From CAYXVF01 sp964468125 (GTDB lineage Bacteria > Myxococcota > XYA12-FULL-58-9 > CAYXVF01): a DNA stretch of 38,413 nucleotides. Shown piece by piece: positions 17,421 to 24,858 of this stretch. The stretch covers positions 1-38,413 of the forward strand of contig CAYXVF010000059.1 in the NCBI GenBank assembly GCA_964468125.1. The letters are read 5' to 3'. The notes under the pieces were generated by a model that saw only the letters and a program-made list of their open reading frames with translations, ran no database searches and was not told where the DNA came from. The translations under genes and the position numbers were made by a program. Position 1 is the stretch's first letter. The number at the start of each line of letters is the position of its first letter.

Positions 17421-18451
17421 CAATCTTCCTTGTCCTCTTCGAGGGCTCGAAGCTGCCGTTCGAGCTCGCGGATCTTTCGGCGCAGCTCCGGCAGCTTGGG
17501 CAAGGTGGCGGTGAACTTCAACCAGTCGCGGTGGGGTACGGCGGGCACGCCGCCGTAGATACCCTCTTCGAGATTCGTAGCGGCGGCAGCGCGCGCGGCG
17601 AGGGTGACGCCTGAGGCGAGATGAACGTGACCGACGGAGCCGGTTTGCGCGCCCATGATCACGCGGTCGCCGAGGGTCGTGCTCCCGGCAACGCCGCTCT
17701 GGGCCACGATCACGCAGTCTTCGCCGGTACGAACGTTGTGAGCGATCTGCACCAGGTTGTCGATCTTCGTCCCGCTACCGATCACGGTTCGACCAAAGGT
17801 CGCCCGGTCTATTGTGCTGTTGGCGCCGATTTCCACGTCCGACTCGATCACCACGACGCCTACCTGCGGGATCTTGACCCGCTTTCCCCGAGCGTCCGGA
17901 GCGTAGCCGAAACCGTCGCTTCCGATCACGGCCCCCGCTTGGAGGATCGAGCGCTCACCGAGGACGCAGCGTTCGAGTAGCTTCGAGCCCGGATGCATGA
18001 ACGCGTGTGCTTCGAGACGCGCGCCTGGGCCCACCACACAGTTCGCCCCCACCACCGCGTGCGGTCCGATTTCGGCGCCGTCGTCGACCACCGCGCCCGC
18101 CGCAACATGCGCGCTCTCGTCTACACGGGCGCCCGCATCGACGTGCGCGCCCGTTTGAATCCTCGGAGGATAGGAACGCGTGGGGTGTAGGTGCGTAGCG
18201 ATCTGAGCCATCGCGAGATAGGGATTCTCGCAGAGCACCTGTGCGGCTCGCATGCCATCTATTGGCGTCGCAAGGAGAATCGCGCCGGCGGCGCTTTCGA
18301 GCGCTTGGTCGCGATACTTCGGGTTGGCGAGAAAGCTCAGCTCATCCGGGCGCGCGTCAGCGAGTGGCGCGACATCTCTGATCACGAGGTCACGGGACCC
18401 GCGAACTTCACCGCCTACGAGCTCCGCCAGCTCGCCCAGACTCCGGCTCAC
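17420..18451 (-). CDS. lpxD: UDP-3-O-acyl-glucosamine N-acyltransferase LpxD
   Basis: LpxD adds the second (N-linked) hydroxyacyl chain in lipid A synthesis. I place the start at GTG 18449-18451, four bases after the skp stop, giving 343 residues that begin SRSLGELAELVGGEV as in the family. The frame continues 39 codons upstream, but those codons run over the end of skp and do not look like LpxD. The N-terminal uridine-binding domain (about 1-100, DELSFLANPKY) is followed by hexapeptide repeats and a C-terminal helix (LPELRRKIRELERQLRALEED). The catalytic His is in LVQIAHNV (H238, like E. coli H239). IGSDGFGYAP and YGGVPAVPHRDWLK are typical. fabZ, often found between lpxD and lpxA, is absent here: the two genes overlap. 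Confidence 0.96.
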   Translation of the reverse strand: MSRSLGELAELVGGEVRGSRDLVIRDVAPLADARPDELSFLANPKYRDQALESAAGAILLATPIDGMRAAQVLCENPYLAMAQIATHLHPTRSYPPRIQTGAHVDAGARVDESAHVAAGAVVDDGAEIGPHAVVGANCVVGPGARLEAHAFMHPGSKLLERCVLGERSILQAGAVIGSDGFGYAPDARGKRVKIPQVGVVVIESDVEIGANSTIDRATFGRTVIGSGTKIDNLVQIAHNVRTGEDCVIVAQSGVAGSTTLGDRVIMGAQTGSVGHVHLASGVTLAARAAAATNLEEGIYGGVPAVPHRDWLKFTATLPKLPELRRKIRELERQLRALEEDKED

Positions 18452-18455
18452 GGGC

Positions 18456-18980
18456 TTACTTCTTGCCGTATTCGCGATTGTACTCGCGAATGACCTGATC
18501 GGTGATGTCCTGGTGCTTCTTGTAGTAGAGCACGGTGTCGCCGATATCGAGGATGATGTCGAAGCCATCTCGGTCGCCGACGCGCTCCACGACGCGCTTC
18601 ATCTTCACGGAGATCTTCTGAATGATCTCTTGCTCTTCCTTTGCCAGCTCTTGTTGCAGCTGAACGTAAGTCTGCTGCAGCTGCATGAACTCTTGCTGCA
18701 TCTCGGCCTGCTTCTGCCGCTTCACGTCGTCCTTCATCATCGCCTGACGTTTGTCGAAGTCGTCCTTCATGGACTTGAGCTTGGCCTGGCGATCGTCGAG
18801 CTGCTTTTGCTTCTTGTCGAAATCCTTCTTCAGCTGCTCGCGCGCGACCTTGCTGTCGTCGAGCTCGCGGAACGCCCGCGACATGTCGACGTAACCCACC
18901 TTCAGGTCGGCGGCGGCCACGTCGGTGGCGAGCATCGAAAGGGCCAAAAAGGGCAGGGCCACGAAACTGATGGTTCTCAT
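18456..18980 (-). CDS. skp: Periplasmic chaperone Skp/OmpH family
   Basis: Skp holds unfolded outer-membrane proteins in the periplasm on their way to BamA. The start at ATG 18980 (MRTISFVALPFLALSMLATD) follows a GGAG ribosome-binding site and gives a clean signal peptide cleaved near AAA-DLK. The mature part opens KVGYVDMSRAFRELDDSKVA, the family hallmark, and then forms long charged and Gln-rich helices, the tentacle arms (about 45-135). It returns to the core with GFDIILDIGDTVLYY. Length 174 residues. Sixteen in-frame codons upstream of 18980 are not signal-like and are left out. It is first in the operon skp-lpxD-lpxA-oxidoreductase, with gaps of 4 bases or overlap. Confidence 0.92.
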   Translation of the reverse strand: MRTISFVALPFLALSMLATDVAAADLKVGYVDMSRAFRELDDSKVAREQLKKDFDKKQKQLDDRQAKLKSMKDDFDKRQAMMKDDVKRQKQAEMQQEFMQLQQTYVQLQQELAKEEQEIIQKISVKMKRVVERVGDRDGFDIILDIGDTVLYYKKHQDITDQVIREYNREYGKK

Positions 18981-19016
18981 TAAAGACTCCGAATCTCCGG
19001 GCTTTTTAGCGTGCGC

Positions 19017-19044
19017 CGTGTACCACACCGGCCGGCTCGGTCAA
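19017..19044 (-). promoter_or_regulatory. Candidate promoter of skp-lpx operon
   Basis: On the reverse strand TTGACC (19044-19039) and TACACG (19022-19017) are 16 bases apart, leaving a leader of about 30 bases with a GGAG site before the skp ATG. The -10 match is only fair, and a GCTAAAAAG lies a little downstream as an alternative. Confidence 0.35.
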
Positions 19045-19082
19045 ACACGGGACGATCGACGCATTTGCGCGTCGTCTGAGCC

Positions 19083-20165
19083 ATGGACGACGAAATGCGA
19101 CGCCGCATTTACTCTCGGTGCGGACCGGGTATTGCTAACCCCGTGGCAACGCACGAGACACTCGGACTCATTCTTGTCCGTCGAGGGGTGATCACACGCC
19201 CGGAGCTCTACGACGCGCTTCGACTGCAGCGCTCGACCGGGCGTCTTCTGGGGACGTGCCTGATCGAGCTCGGGACCCTCGACGGGGAGCGCCTGCTCGC
19301 CTTCCTGGCGGAGCAGCTTGGTGCACCGATCTGTCGCCGAAAGGATCTCGAACGGGCGGATCCGACCGCGGTGGCTCGTCTGTCGGCTTCGAGCGCCCGG
19401 GCACTTCTCGCATTTCCCGTGGGATGGGATGGCACGACCCTGCAGCTCGCGATCGCAAACGGCGCGATCCTCAGTCGTCTGTCGGAGGTGGAAATCGAAA
19501 CGCGATGCGCGGTCCGCCCTCTGGTCGCGCTCGAACGCGACGTTCTAGCGGTGATCGAGATGTGCCACGGACAGACCTCGACCGAGCCTGGGCATGCGCT
19601 CCTGGACACGCCGGGCGCCCGGGGGCGGCCCCCGACCCCGAGTCTGCCTCCGCGCGTGGTTCGCGCGGCTCCGCCTCGCGCTCCGATCACTCGGCGTACC
19701 GGTCGCCCGCCGACTCAAGCTCCGCTCGAGCGCATCGGCCTCTATGAGGCGATCGAGCAGCTCTACGAGGCGCGTACGTCTTCGGAAGTGGCGCGCCATG
19801 TCGGGCGAGCGCTCCTCAATTATTTTGCCCGGGTGCTCGTGCTCCGTGCGGGGCAGGTCATCGGCCACGCGGGAGTAACACCGCAGTACTCGGAGCTCAA
19901 ACCGGCGACCGCGAGGCTCTTCGACCAGCTCGCCGTACCCGCGCTGCACTACGGCGCAACCCGGGAAATGCGGCGGGCCGCGGCGCTGGCGGCGGACCTG
20001 CGGATCGGACGCCCCCCTCATGCGCTGATCGCCACCACCCAAGGCGAGATGCTCTACTACGCCGACAACGATGACGCCCCCGAAGCCTACGAGGACCTTC
20101 ACGACCTCGAGCTGCTCTTCAAGGAGGCGTCCACCGCCCTCGGGCTGTTGCCCGAGCAGCCCTAG
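19083..20165 (+). CDS. MshEN (GspE/PilB N-terminal) domain protein with GAF-like C-terminus; possible c-di-GMP receptor
   Basis: A 360-residue cytoplasmic protein with no ATPase domain. Residues about 25-165 match the N-terminal domain of type II secretion and pilus ATPases. TLGLILVRRGVITRPELYDAL followed by LQRSTGRLLGTCLIELGTL shows the paired 'LGxxLxxxG' blocks and the Q spacing of the MshEN fold, which binds cyclic di-GMP in MshE. A Pro/Arg-rich linker (about 190-225) leads to an alpha/beta domain (about 230-358, YEAIEQLYEARTSSEVARHV) that looks GAF-like. Stand-alone MshEN proteins occur in myxobacteria, often with response or GAF modules. It is divergent from skp, with a 102-base gap. With two diguanylate cyclases in the window it is a plausible effector. 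The N-terminal domain is fairly sure; ligand binding is inference. Confidence 0.7.
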   Translation: MDDEMRRRIYSRCGPGIANPVATHETLGLILVRRGVITRPELYDALRLQRSTGRLLGTCLIELGTLDGERLLAFLAEQLGAPICRRKDLERADPTAVARLSASSARALLAFPVGWDGTTLQLAIANGAILSRLSEVEIETRCAVRPLVALERDVLAVIEMCHGQTSTEPGHALLDTPGARGRPPTPSLPPRVVRAAPPRAPITRRTGRPPTQAPLERIGLYEAIEQLYEARTSSEVARHVGRALLNYFARVLVLRAGQVIGHAGVTPQYSELKPATARLFDQLAVPALHYGATREMRRAAALAADLRIGRPPHALIATTQGEMLYYADNDDAPEAYEDLHDLELLFKEASTALGLLPEQP

Positions 20166-20170
20166 CAGCC

Positions 20171-20199
20171 TTGCGGAGAGCGGGTGCTTACGCTAGCTG
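20171..20199 (+). promoter_or_regulatory. Sigma70-type promoter of guaB
   Basis: TTGCGG (20171-20176) and TAGCTG (20194-20199) are 17 bases apart. The predicted start near 20206 lies between the two possible guaB start codons and supports the downstream GTG at 20223. Confidence 0.5.
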
Positions 20200-20222
20200 G
20201 CGAAGAACTTTCGAGGTGCACC

Positions 20223-21677
20223 GTGTCCAAAGAGATCCCTGTCGCGCTCACATTTGACGATGTTTTGCTGGTTCCTCGCTACTCCGAGGTGGTCCCCCGT
20301 GACGTCTCGGTGGCGAGCGAGCTCAGCCAGAGCATAGACGTGCAGATCCCGCTCGTATCCGCTGCGATGGACACGGTCACGGAGAGTGCCCTCGCCATCG
20401 CAATGGCGCGTGAAGGTGGAATCGGCATCATTCACAAAAACCTGTCGGTCGAGCGACAGGCGCTCGAGGTCACCCGCGTCAAAAAGAGTGAATCGGGGAT
20501 GATCGTCGACCCGATCACCATCGGACCGGATGCCACGTTGCAGGAAACCCGCATGCTGATGCACCAGCGCAACATCAGCGGCATTCCCGTGGTGGACAAC
20601 GACAACCTCGTCGGCATCATCACCAATCGCGACTTGCGCTTCGAGACCAAGCCGGAGCGCCTCGTCCGCGAAGCGATGACCAAGGACGTGGTGACCGCCC
20701 GCGAAGGGATCACCTCGGACGAGAGCAAGGCACTGCTCCAGAAACACCGGATCGAGAAGCTGCCGGTCGTGGACGACAACGGTCGACTCAAGGGGCTCAT
20801 CACCATCGCGGACATCGAAAAGAGCGAAAAGCACCCGCAGGCCACCAAGGACACCTATGGTCGCCTTCGCGTCGGGGCTGCGGTGGGGACCAGCGCAGAC
20901 CGGCGCGAGCGCGTGACGGCGCTCGTGGAAGCGGGGGTCGATGTCATCGTGATCGACACGGCCCACGGGCACAGCCGCGGTGTGTTGGAAGCGGTGGCGG
21001 ACACCCGCGCAGCCTTCCCCGAGCTCACGATCGTGGCAGGCAACGTCGCCACCGGTGAGGCGACCACCGCCCTCATCGAGGCGGGGGTCAATGCGGTCAA
21101 GGTCGGGATCGGCCCCGGATCGATTTGCACCACTCGGGTCGTCGCCGGTGTGGGCGTTCCTCAATTCAGTGCGATTCGCGAGTGTGCCGAAGCAGCGACG
21201 CGCCACGGTATTCCGGTGATCGCCGACGGCGGCATTCGGACGAGCGGGGACGTGGTGAAGGCGCTGGCGGCCGGCGCGTCGACGGTGATGGTCGGAAGCC
21301 TGCTCGCGGGAACGGAGGAAGCTCCAGGCGAGGTCGTGCTCTACCAGGGTCGCTCCTACAAGACCTATCGGGGCATGGGCTCGCTCGGCGCCATGCAGTC
21401 GGGAAGCGCCGACCGCTACTTTCAGGAAGACACGAAAGACAGCTTGAAGCTCGTACCGGAAGGGGTAGAGGGCATGGTGCCATTCAAGGGCCCCCTCAAC
21501 CAGACCATCACGCAGCTGGTCGGGGGGCTACGCTCCGGAATGGGCTACAACGGCGCCAAAGACCTCGCGGAGCTGCGCGACAACGCGCACTTTGTTCAGG
21601 TGACGAGCGCAGGTTTCAAGGAAGGCCACGTGCACGATGTCACAGTGACAAAAGAAGCTCCGAACTACCACACCTGA
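20223..21677 (+). CDS. guaB: IMP dehydrogenase
   Basis: GuaB oxidises IMP to XMP with NAD+, the committed step of GMP synthesis. I choose GTG 20223, which gives 484 residues starting SKEIPVALTFDDVLLVPRYS, the family N-terminus. An upstream in-frame start at 20184 would overlap the promoter. The TIM barrel is interrupted by a CBS pair (about residues 95-205, ISGIPVVDNDNLVGIITNRD and EKLPVVDDNGRLKGLITIAD), which senses adenine and guanine nucleotides in many homologues. The catalytic Cys is in GPGSICTTR (C302), with GGIRTSGDVVKALAAGA as phosphate-binding loop. The mobile flap region YRGMGSLGAM is present. All key motifs are intact. guaA is only 1.5 kb downstream, with a lipoprotein gene on the other strand in between. 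Confidence 0.97.
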   Translation: MSKEIPVALTFDDVLLVPRYSEVVPRDVSVASELSQSIDVQIPLVSAAMDTVTESALAIAMAREGGIGIIHKNLSVERQALEVTRVKKSESGMIVDPITIGPDATLQETRMLMHQRNISGIPVVDNDNLVGIITNRDLRFETKPERLVREAMTKDVVTAREGITSDESKALLQKHRIEKLPVVDDNGRLKGLITIADIEKSEKHPQATKDTYGRLRVGAAVGTSADRRERVTALVEAGVDVIVIDTAHGHSRGVLEAVADTRAAFPELTIVAGNVATGEATTALIEAGVNAVKVGIGPGSICTTRVVAGVGVPQFSAIRECAEAATRHGIPVIADGGIRTSGDVVKALAAGASTVMVGSLLAGTEEAPGEVVLYQGRSYKTYRGMGSLGAMQSGSADRYFQEDTKDSLKLVPEGVEGMVPFKGPLNQTITQLVGGLRSGMGYNGAKDLAELRDNAHFVQVTSAGFKEGHVHDVTVTKEAPNYHT

Positions 21678-21690
21678 GTGGCGCGACGGA

Positions 21691-23088
21691 TCAGTTCCGC
21701 CGGTTCTTTTTCTTTTTCTTCTTCGCGCGCCGGTTTTTTTTTCGATTCGCCCGCCGCTTTTTGGTCGCTTCGCGTTTCTCGAGGCGACCCTTGACGTTCT
21801 GGCCGAGGGCGCTCTTGCCGTTCTCGCCGCCGAGGAAGTCCACCGGGTCGCGACCTTTGCGCGTTTCGCTGACGATCTCGGAGAGCTCGAGCGCTTGCTC
21901 CGGATTGAGGACCCCGAGCGCTTCCACCGTTTGCGTCGCCGCTTCGAGCTCGCCCAAGGCGGCTTGAACGACGCCGAGGTAGAAATTCGCCTCGGCGTTG
22001 CTCGGAGCGATGGCGATCGCCTTCTCGAGCGCCGCGAGTGCTTCCGGATGGTCGCGGCGTCGGGCGGCGGAGCGACCATATTCGAGCTGAATCTCGAGAT
22101 TGTCGTCGAGGGTCCCGGCTGCACGGCCGAGGACCGCGTAGCGTTTCACCGGGTCGCGGACCTCGTCGGCGAGGAGGCTGAGCAAGGGCACGTAGGTGTC
22201 CGCGAAAGCGGGGTCCAGGGTGGATGCGATCTCGAGCTCGGATACCGCTCGGTCGTAGACGCCGTAATCGCGCAGGGCGAGGCCGAGCTCGTAGTGAGGT
22301 GCGGGCTTGTCTGGCCAGAGTTGCACCACTTCCTCGAGAATTTCGATCGACTCTTCGAGCTTCTTGCGTTTTCGCAGGATCCTCCCAACGCCGAGCATCG
22401 CTGGCGGATGGTTCCGGTCCAGGTCTTCACAGTAGCGGTAGCTTCGCAACGCGTCCGCGTAGCGCTCGATCGCCTCCATCGCCCGTCCGACTTCACAAAC
22501 GAGCGGCGCGGTGAGCGTCTCCGACTCGCGAGCGATCGCGAAGGCTTCGTTCAACACCCGGATGGCCTCGTCGTGCTGCTGCGTCTCGATCAGGGCGCGC
22601 CCGAGCATGACCCGCGCGTCGTTGTCCTCCGGATCCTCGATCAGGATCTTGCGCAGGACGACCACGGCCTCCGCCGTGTTGCCGGCGGTGATGCGAAGCT
22701 CGGCGAGCTGTCGTTGGTAACGGACGCGATCGCGCCGGTCCTCCGCCAGAGCGACCAGCTGCACGATCAGCGCGTCGGCGCGATCGAATTGCCCTTGAGC
22801 GGTTCGAACCTGGGCGAGGGGGACGAGCGTGCGCTCCGACTGCTCACGGGCGAGTGCTTCGCCGAAGGCCTCGGCGGCCTCGTCGAGGCGGTCGAGCTTC
22901 TTGAAGCAGCGCGCGCGGCCGAGGTAGGCGTCCACCAGCTCCGGGTCTTCCGCGAGCGCTTGTCCGTAGGCTTCGATCGCGTCTTCGCAGCGATCCTTTT
23001 CCACCAGCCGGTCGCCCGCAGACAGTCCGGCCGGCACGCTCGCACAGGAGGCGAGCAGAGTCAGTACGAAGGGCCGAAGGGAGCGCAT
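21691..23088 (-). CDS. TPR-repeat lipoprotein with highly basic C-terminal tail
   Basis: A 465-residue envelope protein. The signal peptide MRSLRPFVLTLLASC ends in a lipobox (LASC), so it is predicted to be lipidated at Cys 15. From about 24 to 400 the protein is made of tetratricopeptide repeats (EDAIEAYGQALAEDPELVDAYL, LDEAAEAFGEALA, EEVVQLWPDKPAPHYELGLA, ALEKAIAIAPSNAEANFYLG). TPR solenoids act as protein-docking scaffolds. The last 35 residues are Lys/Arg-rich (TKKRRANRKKNRRAKKKKK, then KNRRN), an unusual tail for a lipoprotein that might touch LPS, peptidoglycan or nucleic acid. The tail is coded partly by a run of nine A bases. The start lies 6 bases after a TAGAAC box with no Shine-Dalgarno. 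The stop is 13 bases from the guaB stop (convergent). Confidence 0.82.
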   Translation of the reverse strand: MRSLRPFVLTLLASCASVPAGLSAGDRLVEKDRCEDAIEAYGQALAEDPELVDAYLGRARCFKKLDRLDEAAEAFGEALAREQSERTLVPLAQVRTAQGQFDRADALIVQLVALAEDRRDRVRYQRQLAELRITAGNTAEAVVVLRKILIEDPEDNDARVMLGRALIETQQHDEAIRVLNEAFAIARESETLTAPLVCEVGRAMEAIERYADALRSYRYCEDLDRNHPPAMLGVGRILRKRKKLEESIEILEEVVQLWPDKPAPHYELGLALRDYGVYDRAVSELEIASTLDPAFADTYVPLLSLLADEVRDPVKRYAVLGRAAGTLDDNLEIQLEYGRSAARRRDHPEALAALEKAIAIAPSNAEANFYLGVVQAALGELEAATQTVEALGVLNPEQALELSEIVSETRKGRDPVDFLGGENGKSALGQNVKGRLEKREATKKRRANRKKNRRAKKKKKKNRRN

Positions 23089-23094
23089 GTGGGT

Positions 23095-23100
23095 GTTCTA
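23095..23100 (-). promoter_or_regulatory. -10-like box TAGAAC, 6 nt before TPR-lipoprotein ATG
   Basis: Reverse-strand GGCTAGAAC directly precedes the ATG at 23088 with only ACCCAC between, so a transcript would be leaderless or nearly so. A weak -35 (TGGTGA) lies 17 bases upstream. Confidence 0.4.
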
Positions 23101-23166
23101 GCCTGTCCGACTCCCGGTCACCAGCACCGCGGTGCCTATCCACGCCTCGTTTTTGGCCCGAGGCCC

Positions 23167-23195
23167 TTGAGATGACGCGGTACGGCGGATAGACC
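23167..23195 (+). promoter_or_regulatory. Sigma70-type promoter of guaA
   Basis: TTGAGA (23167-23172) and TAGACC (23190-23195) with a 17-base spacer. The leader of about 30 bases contains AGGAG before the ATG at 23230. Confidence 0.55.
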
Positions 23196-23229
23196 GCTGA
23201 TTTGCCTCGAACGCGTCAGGAGCACGTTG

Positions 23230-24795
23230 ATGGACAGCCCCCGGGTTCTCATCCTCGATTTCGGGTCCCAATACACCCAACTGATCGCCCGGCGGGTCCG
23301 CCAGCTGCGGGTCTATTGTGAAATCCACCCGCATCGGATGACTCTGGAGGAGGTGAAGGCCTTCGACCCGAAGGCGATCATACTGAGTGGCGGTCCGTCT
23401 TCCGTCTACGACGAGAACGCCCCAACCGTGGAGGACGGCGTCCTCCACCTCGACGTTCCGATCCTCGGAATCTGCTACGGCCTTCAGCTGCTCGCCCATC
23501 GCCTCGGAGGCAAGGTTCATTCCGCTGAACATCGCGAGTACGGCCGAGCCGTCGTCTCGCCGTCGGAAAACCTCAGTGGCATCGGCAAGACGTTGCTCGG
23601 CGGGGTCACCGACGGGGGAGAGCCCCTAGAAGTCTGGATGAGTCACGGCGACAAGATCGACGCGCTGCCTCCAGACTTCGAGCCGATCGGCTTCACCGGT
23701 TCGACGCCCTTCGCGGCGGTCGCACACACCTCGAAGCCCATCGTCGGTCTGCAGTTTCACCCGGAGGTCGCGCACACGCCGCGGGGAATCGAGATCCTCG
23801 AAGCGTTTTTGTTCGACCTCGCAGGCCTCAGGCCGTCGTGGACCATGGGGTCGTTCCTGGAACAGCAGACCGAGGCGATTCGCGAGCAGGTGAAAGACGA
23901 CGAGCGCGTCATCTGCGGGCTCTCCGGAGGGGTCGACTCCTCGGTGGTCGCCGCCTTGCTCGGCCGTGCCATCGGCGATCGCCTTCAGTGCATCTTTGTC
24001 GACAACGGCCTTCTGCGAAAAGGCGAGGTCAATCAGGTTCGCGAGGTTTTCGAGCGAGCACTCGGCCTGCCACTCAGGGTAGTGGATGCGAAAGACCGGT
24101 TCCTCACAGCTCTCGATGGCGTCACCGACCCAGAGAAGAAGCGCAAGATCATCGGCCATGAGTTCATCGAGGTCTTCGACGAGGCCTCAAAAGACGTGCC
24201 CAACGCGAAGTACCTGGCTCAGGGCACGCTCTATCCCGACGTGATCGAGTCCGTGAGCCACAAAGGGCCTTCGGCGACCATCAAGAGCCACCACAACGTC
24301 GGCGGCCTTCCCGAGCGCATGAGCTTCGAGCTGATCGAGCCACTGCGGGAGCTCTTCAAAGACGAGGTGCGGGTCCTCGGCGCGGAGCTCGGTCTCCCAG
24401 ACCACATCTGCAACCGCCAGCCGTTTCCCGGTCCGGGCCTCGCGGTGCGCATTCCCGGGGCGATCACAGAAGAGCGCCTCGAGGTGCTTCGCAACGCCGA
24501 TGCGATCGTCGAGCACGAAATCCGTGCTGCGAACTATTACGAGAAGCTCTGGCAGGCCTTCGCGGTGCTTCTGCCGGTCAGCTCCGTGGGCGTGATGGGG
24601 GACGAGCGAACCTACGAGCAGACCATCGCGGTACGCTGCGTCGACTCTGTAGATGGAATGACTGCGGACTGGTCGCGCTTGCCCTACGACCTCCTTGGCC
24701 GAATCTCGAATCGCATCATCAATGAGGTGCGAGGGGTGAACCGAGTGGTTTACGATATTTCATCGAAGCCACCGTCGACGATCGAGTGGGAGTGA
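23230..24795 (+). CDS. guaA: GMP synthase (glutamine-hydrolysing)
   Basis: GuaA converts XMP to GMP using glutamine and ATP. The start at ATG 23230 follows AGGAG; a TTG one codon earlier is less likely. The N-terminal class I amidotransferase (about 1-200) has the nucleophile in GICYGLQLLA (C82) and the His-Glu pair in LQFHPEVAHT (H177, E179). The ATP-pyrophosphatase domain starts with the P-loop GLSGGVDSSVVAALLG. The C-terminal dimerisation domain carries RQPFPGPGLAVRIPG and ends TIEWE. Length 521 residues, normal. Its TGA is followed in the same frame by the remains of an FHA domain leading into a GGDEF gene, so the guaA end marks an old deletion or fusion point. Confidence 0.97.
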   Translation: MDSPRVLILDFGSQYTQLIARRVRQLRVYCEIHPHRMTLEEVKAFDPKAIILSGGPSSVYDENAPTVEDGVLHLDVPILGICYGLQLLAHRLGGKVHSAEHREYGRAVVSPSENLSGIGKTLLGGVTDGGEPLEVWMSHGDKIDALPPDFEPIGFTGSTPFAAVAHTSKPIVGLQFHPEVAHTPRGIEILEAFLFDLAGLRPSWTMGSFLEQQTEAIREQVKDDERVICGLSGGVDSSVVAALLGRAIGDRLQCIFVDNGLLRKGEVNQVREVFERALGLPLRVVDAKDRFLTALDGVTDPEKKRKIIGHEFIEVFDEASKDVPNAKYLAQGTLYPDVIESVSHKGPSATIKSHHNVGGLPERMSFELIEPLRELFKDEVRVLGAELGLPDHICNRQPFPGPGLAVRIPGAITEERLEVLRNADAIVEHEIRAANYYEKLWQAFAVLLPVSSVGVMGDERTYEQTIAVRCVDSVDGMTADWSRLPYDLLGRISNRIINEVRGVNRVVYDISSKPPSTIEWE

Positions 24796-24858
24796 GATGA
24801 GCGCGTCACTCGCTGTCATCTGCGTTCCGGTGACCGTATTCAGATCGGTCGCTGCACG

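Noticed and set aside
18452..18568. 39-codon N-terminal extension of LpxD
   Set aside because: It reads the end of skp in another frame (Ser/Thr/Arg-rich) and the LpxD family starts at the GTG at 18451.
20184..20222. Upstream GTG start for GuaB
   Set aside because: It would put coding sequence over the -10 box; the family N-terminus begins at 20223.
21895..23175. Forward open frame of 426 codons opposite the TPR lipoprotein
   Set aside because: The TPR repeats and lipobox on the reverse strand are clear; the forward frame is their shadow.
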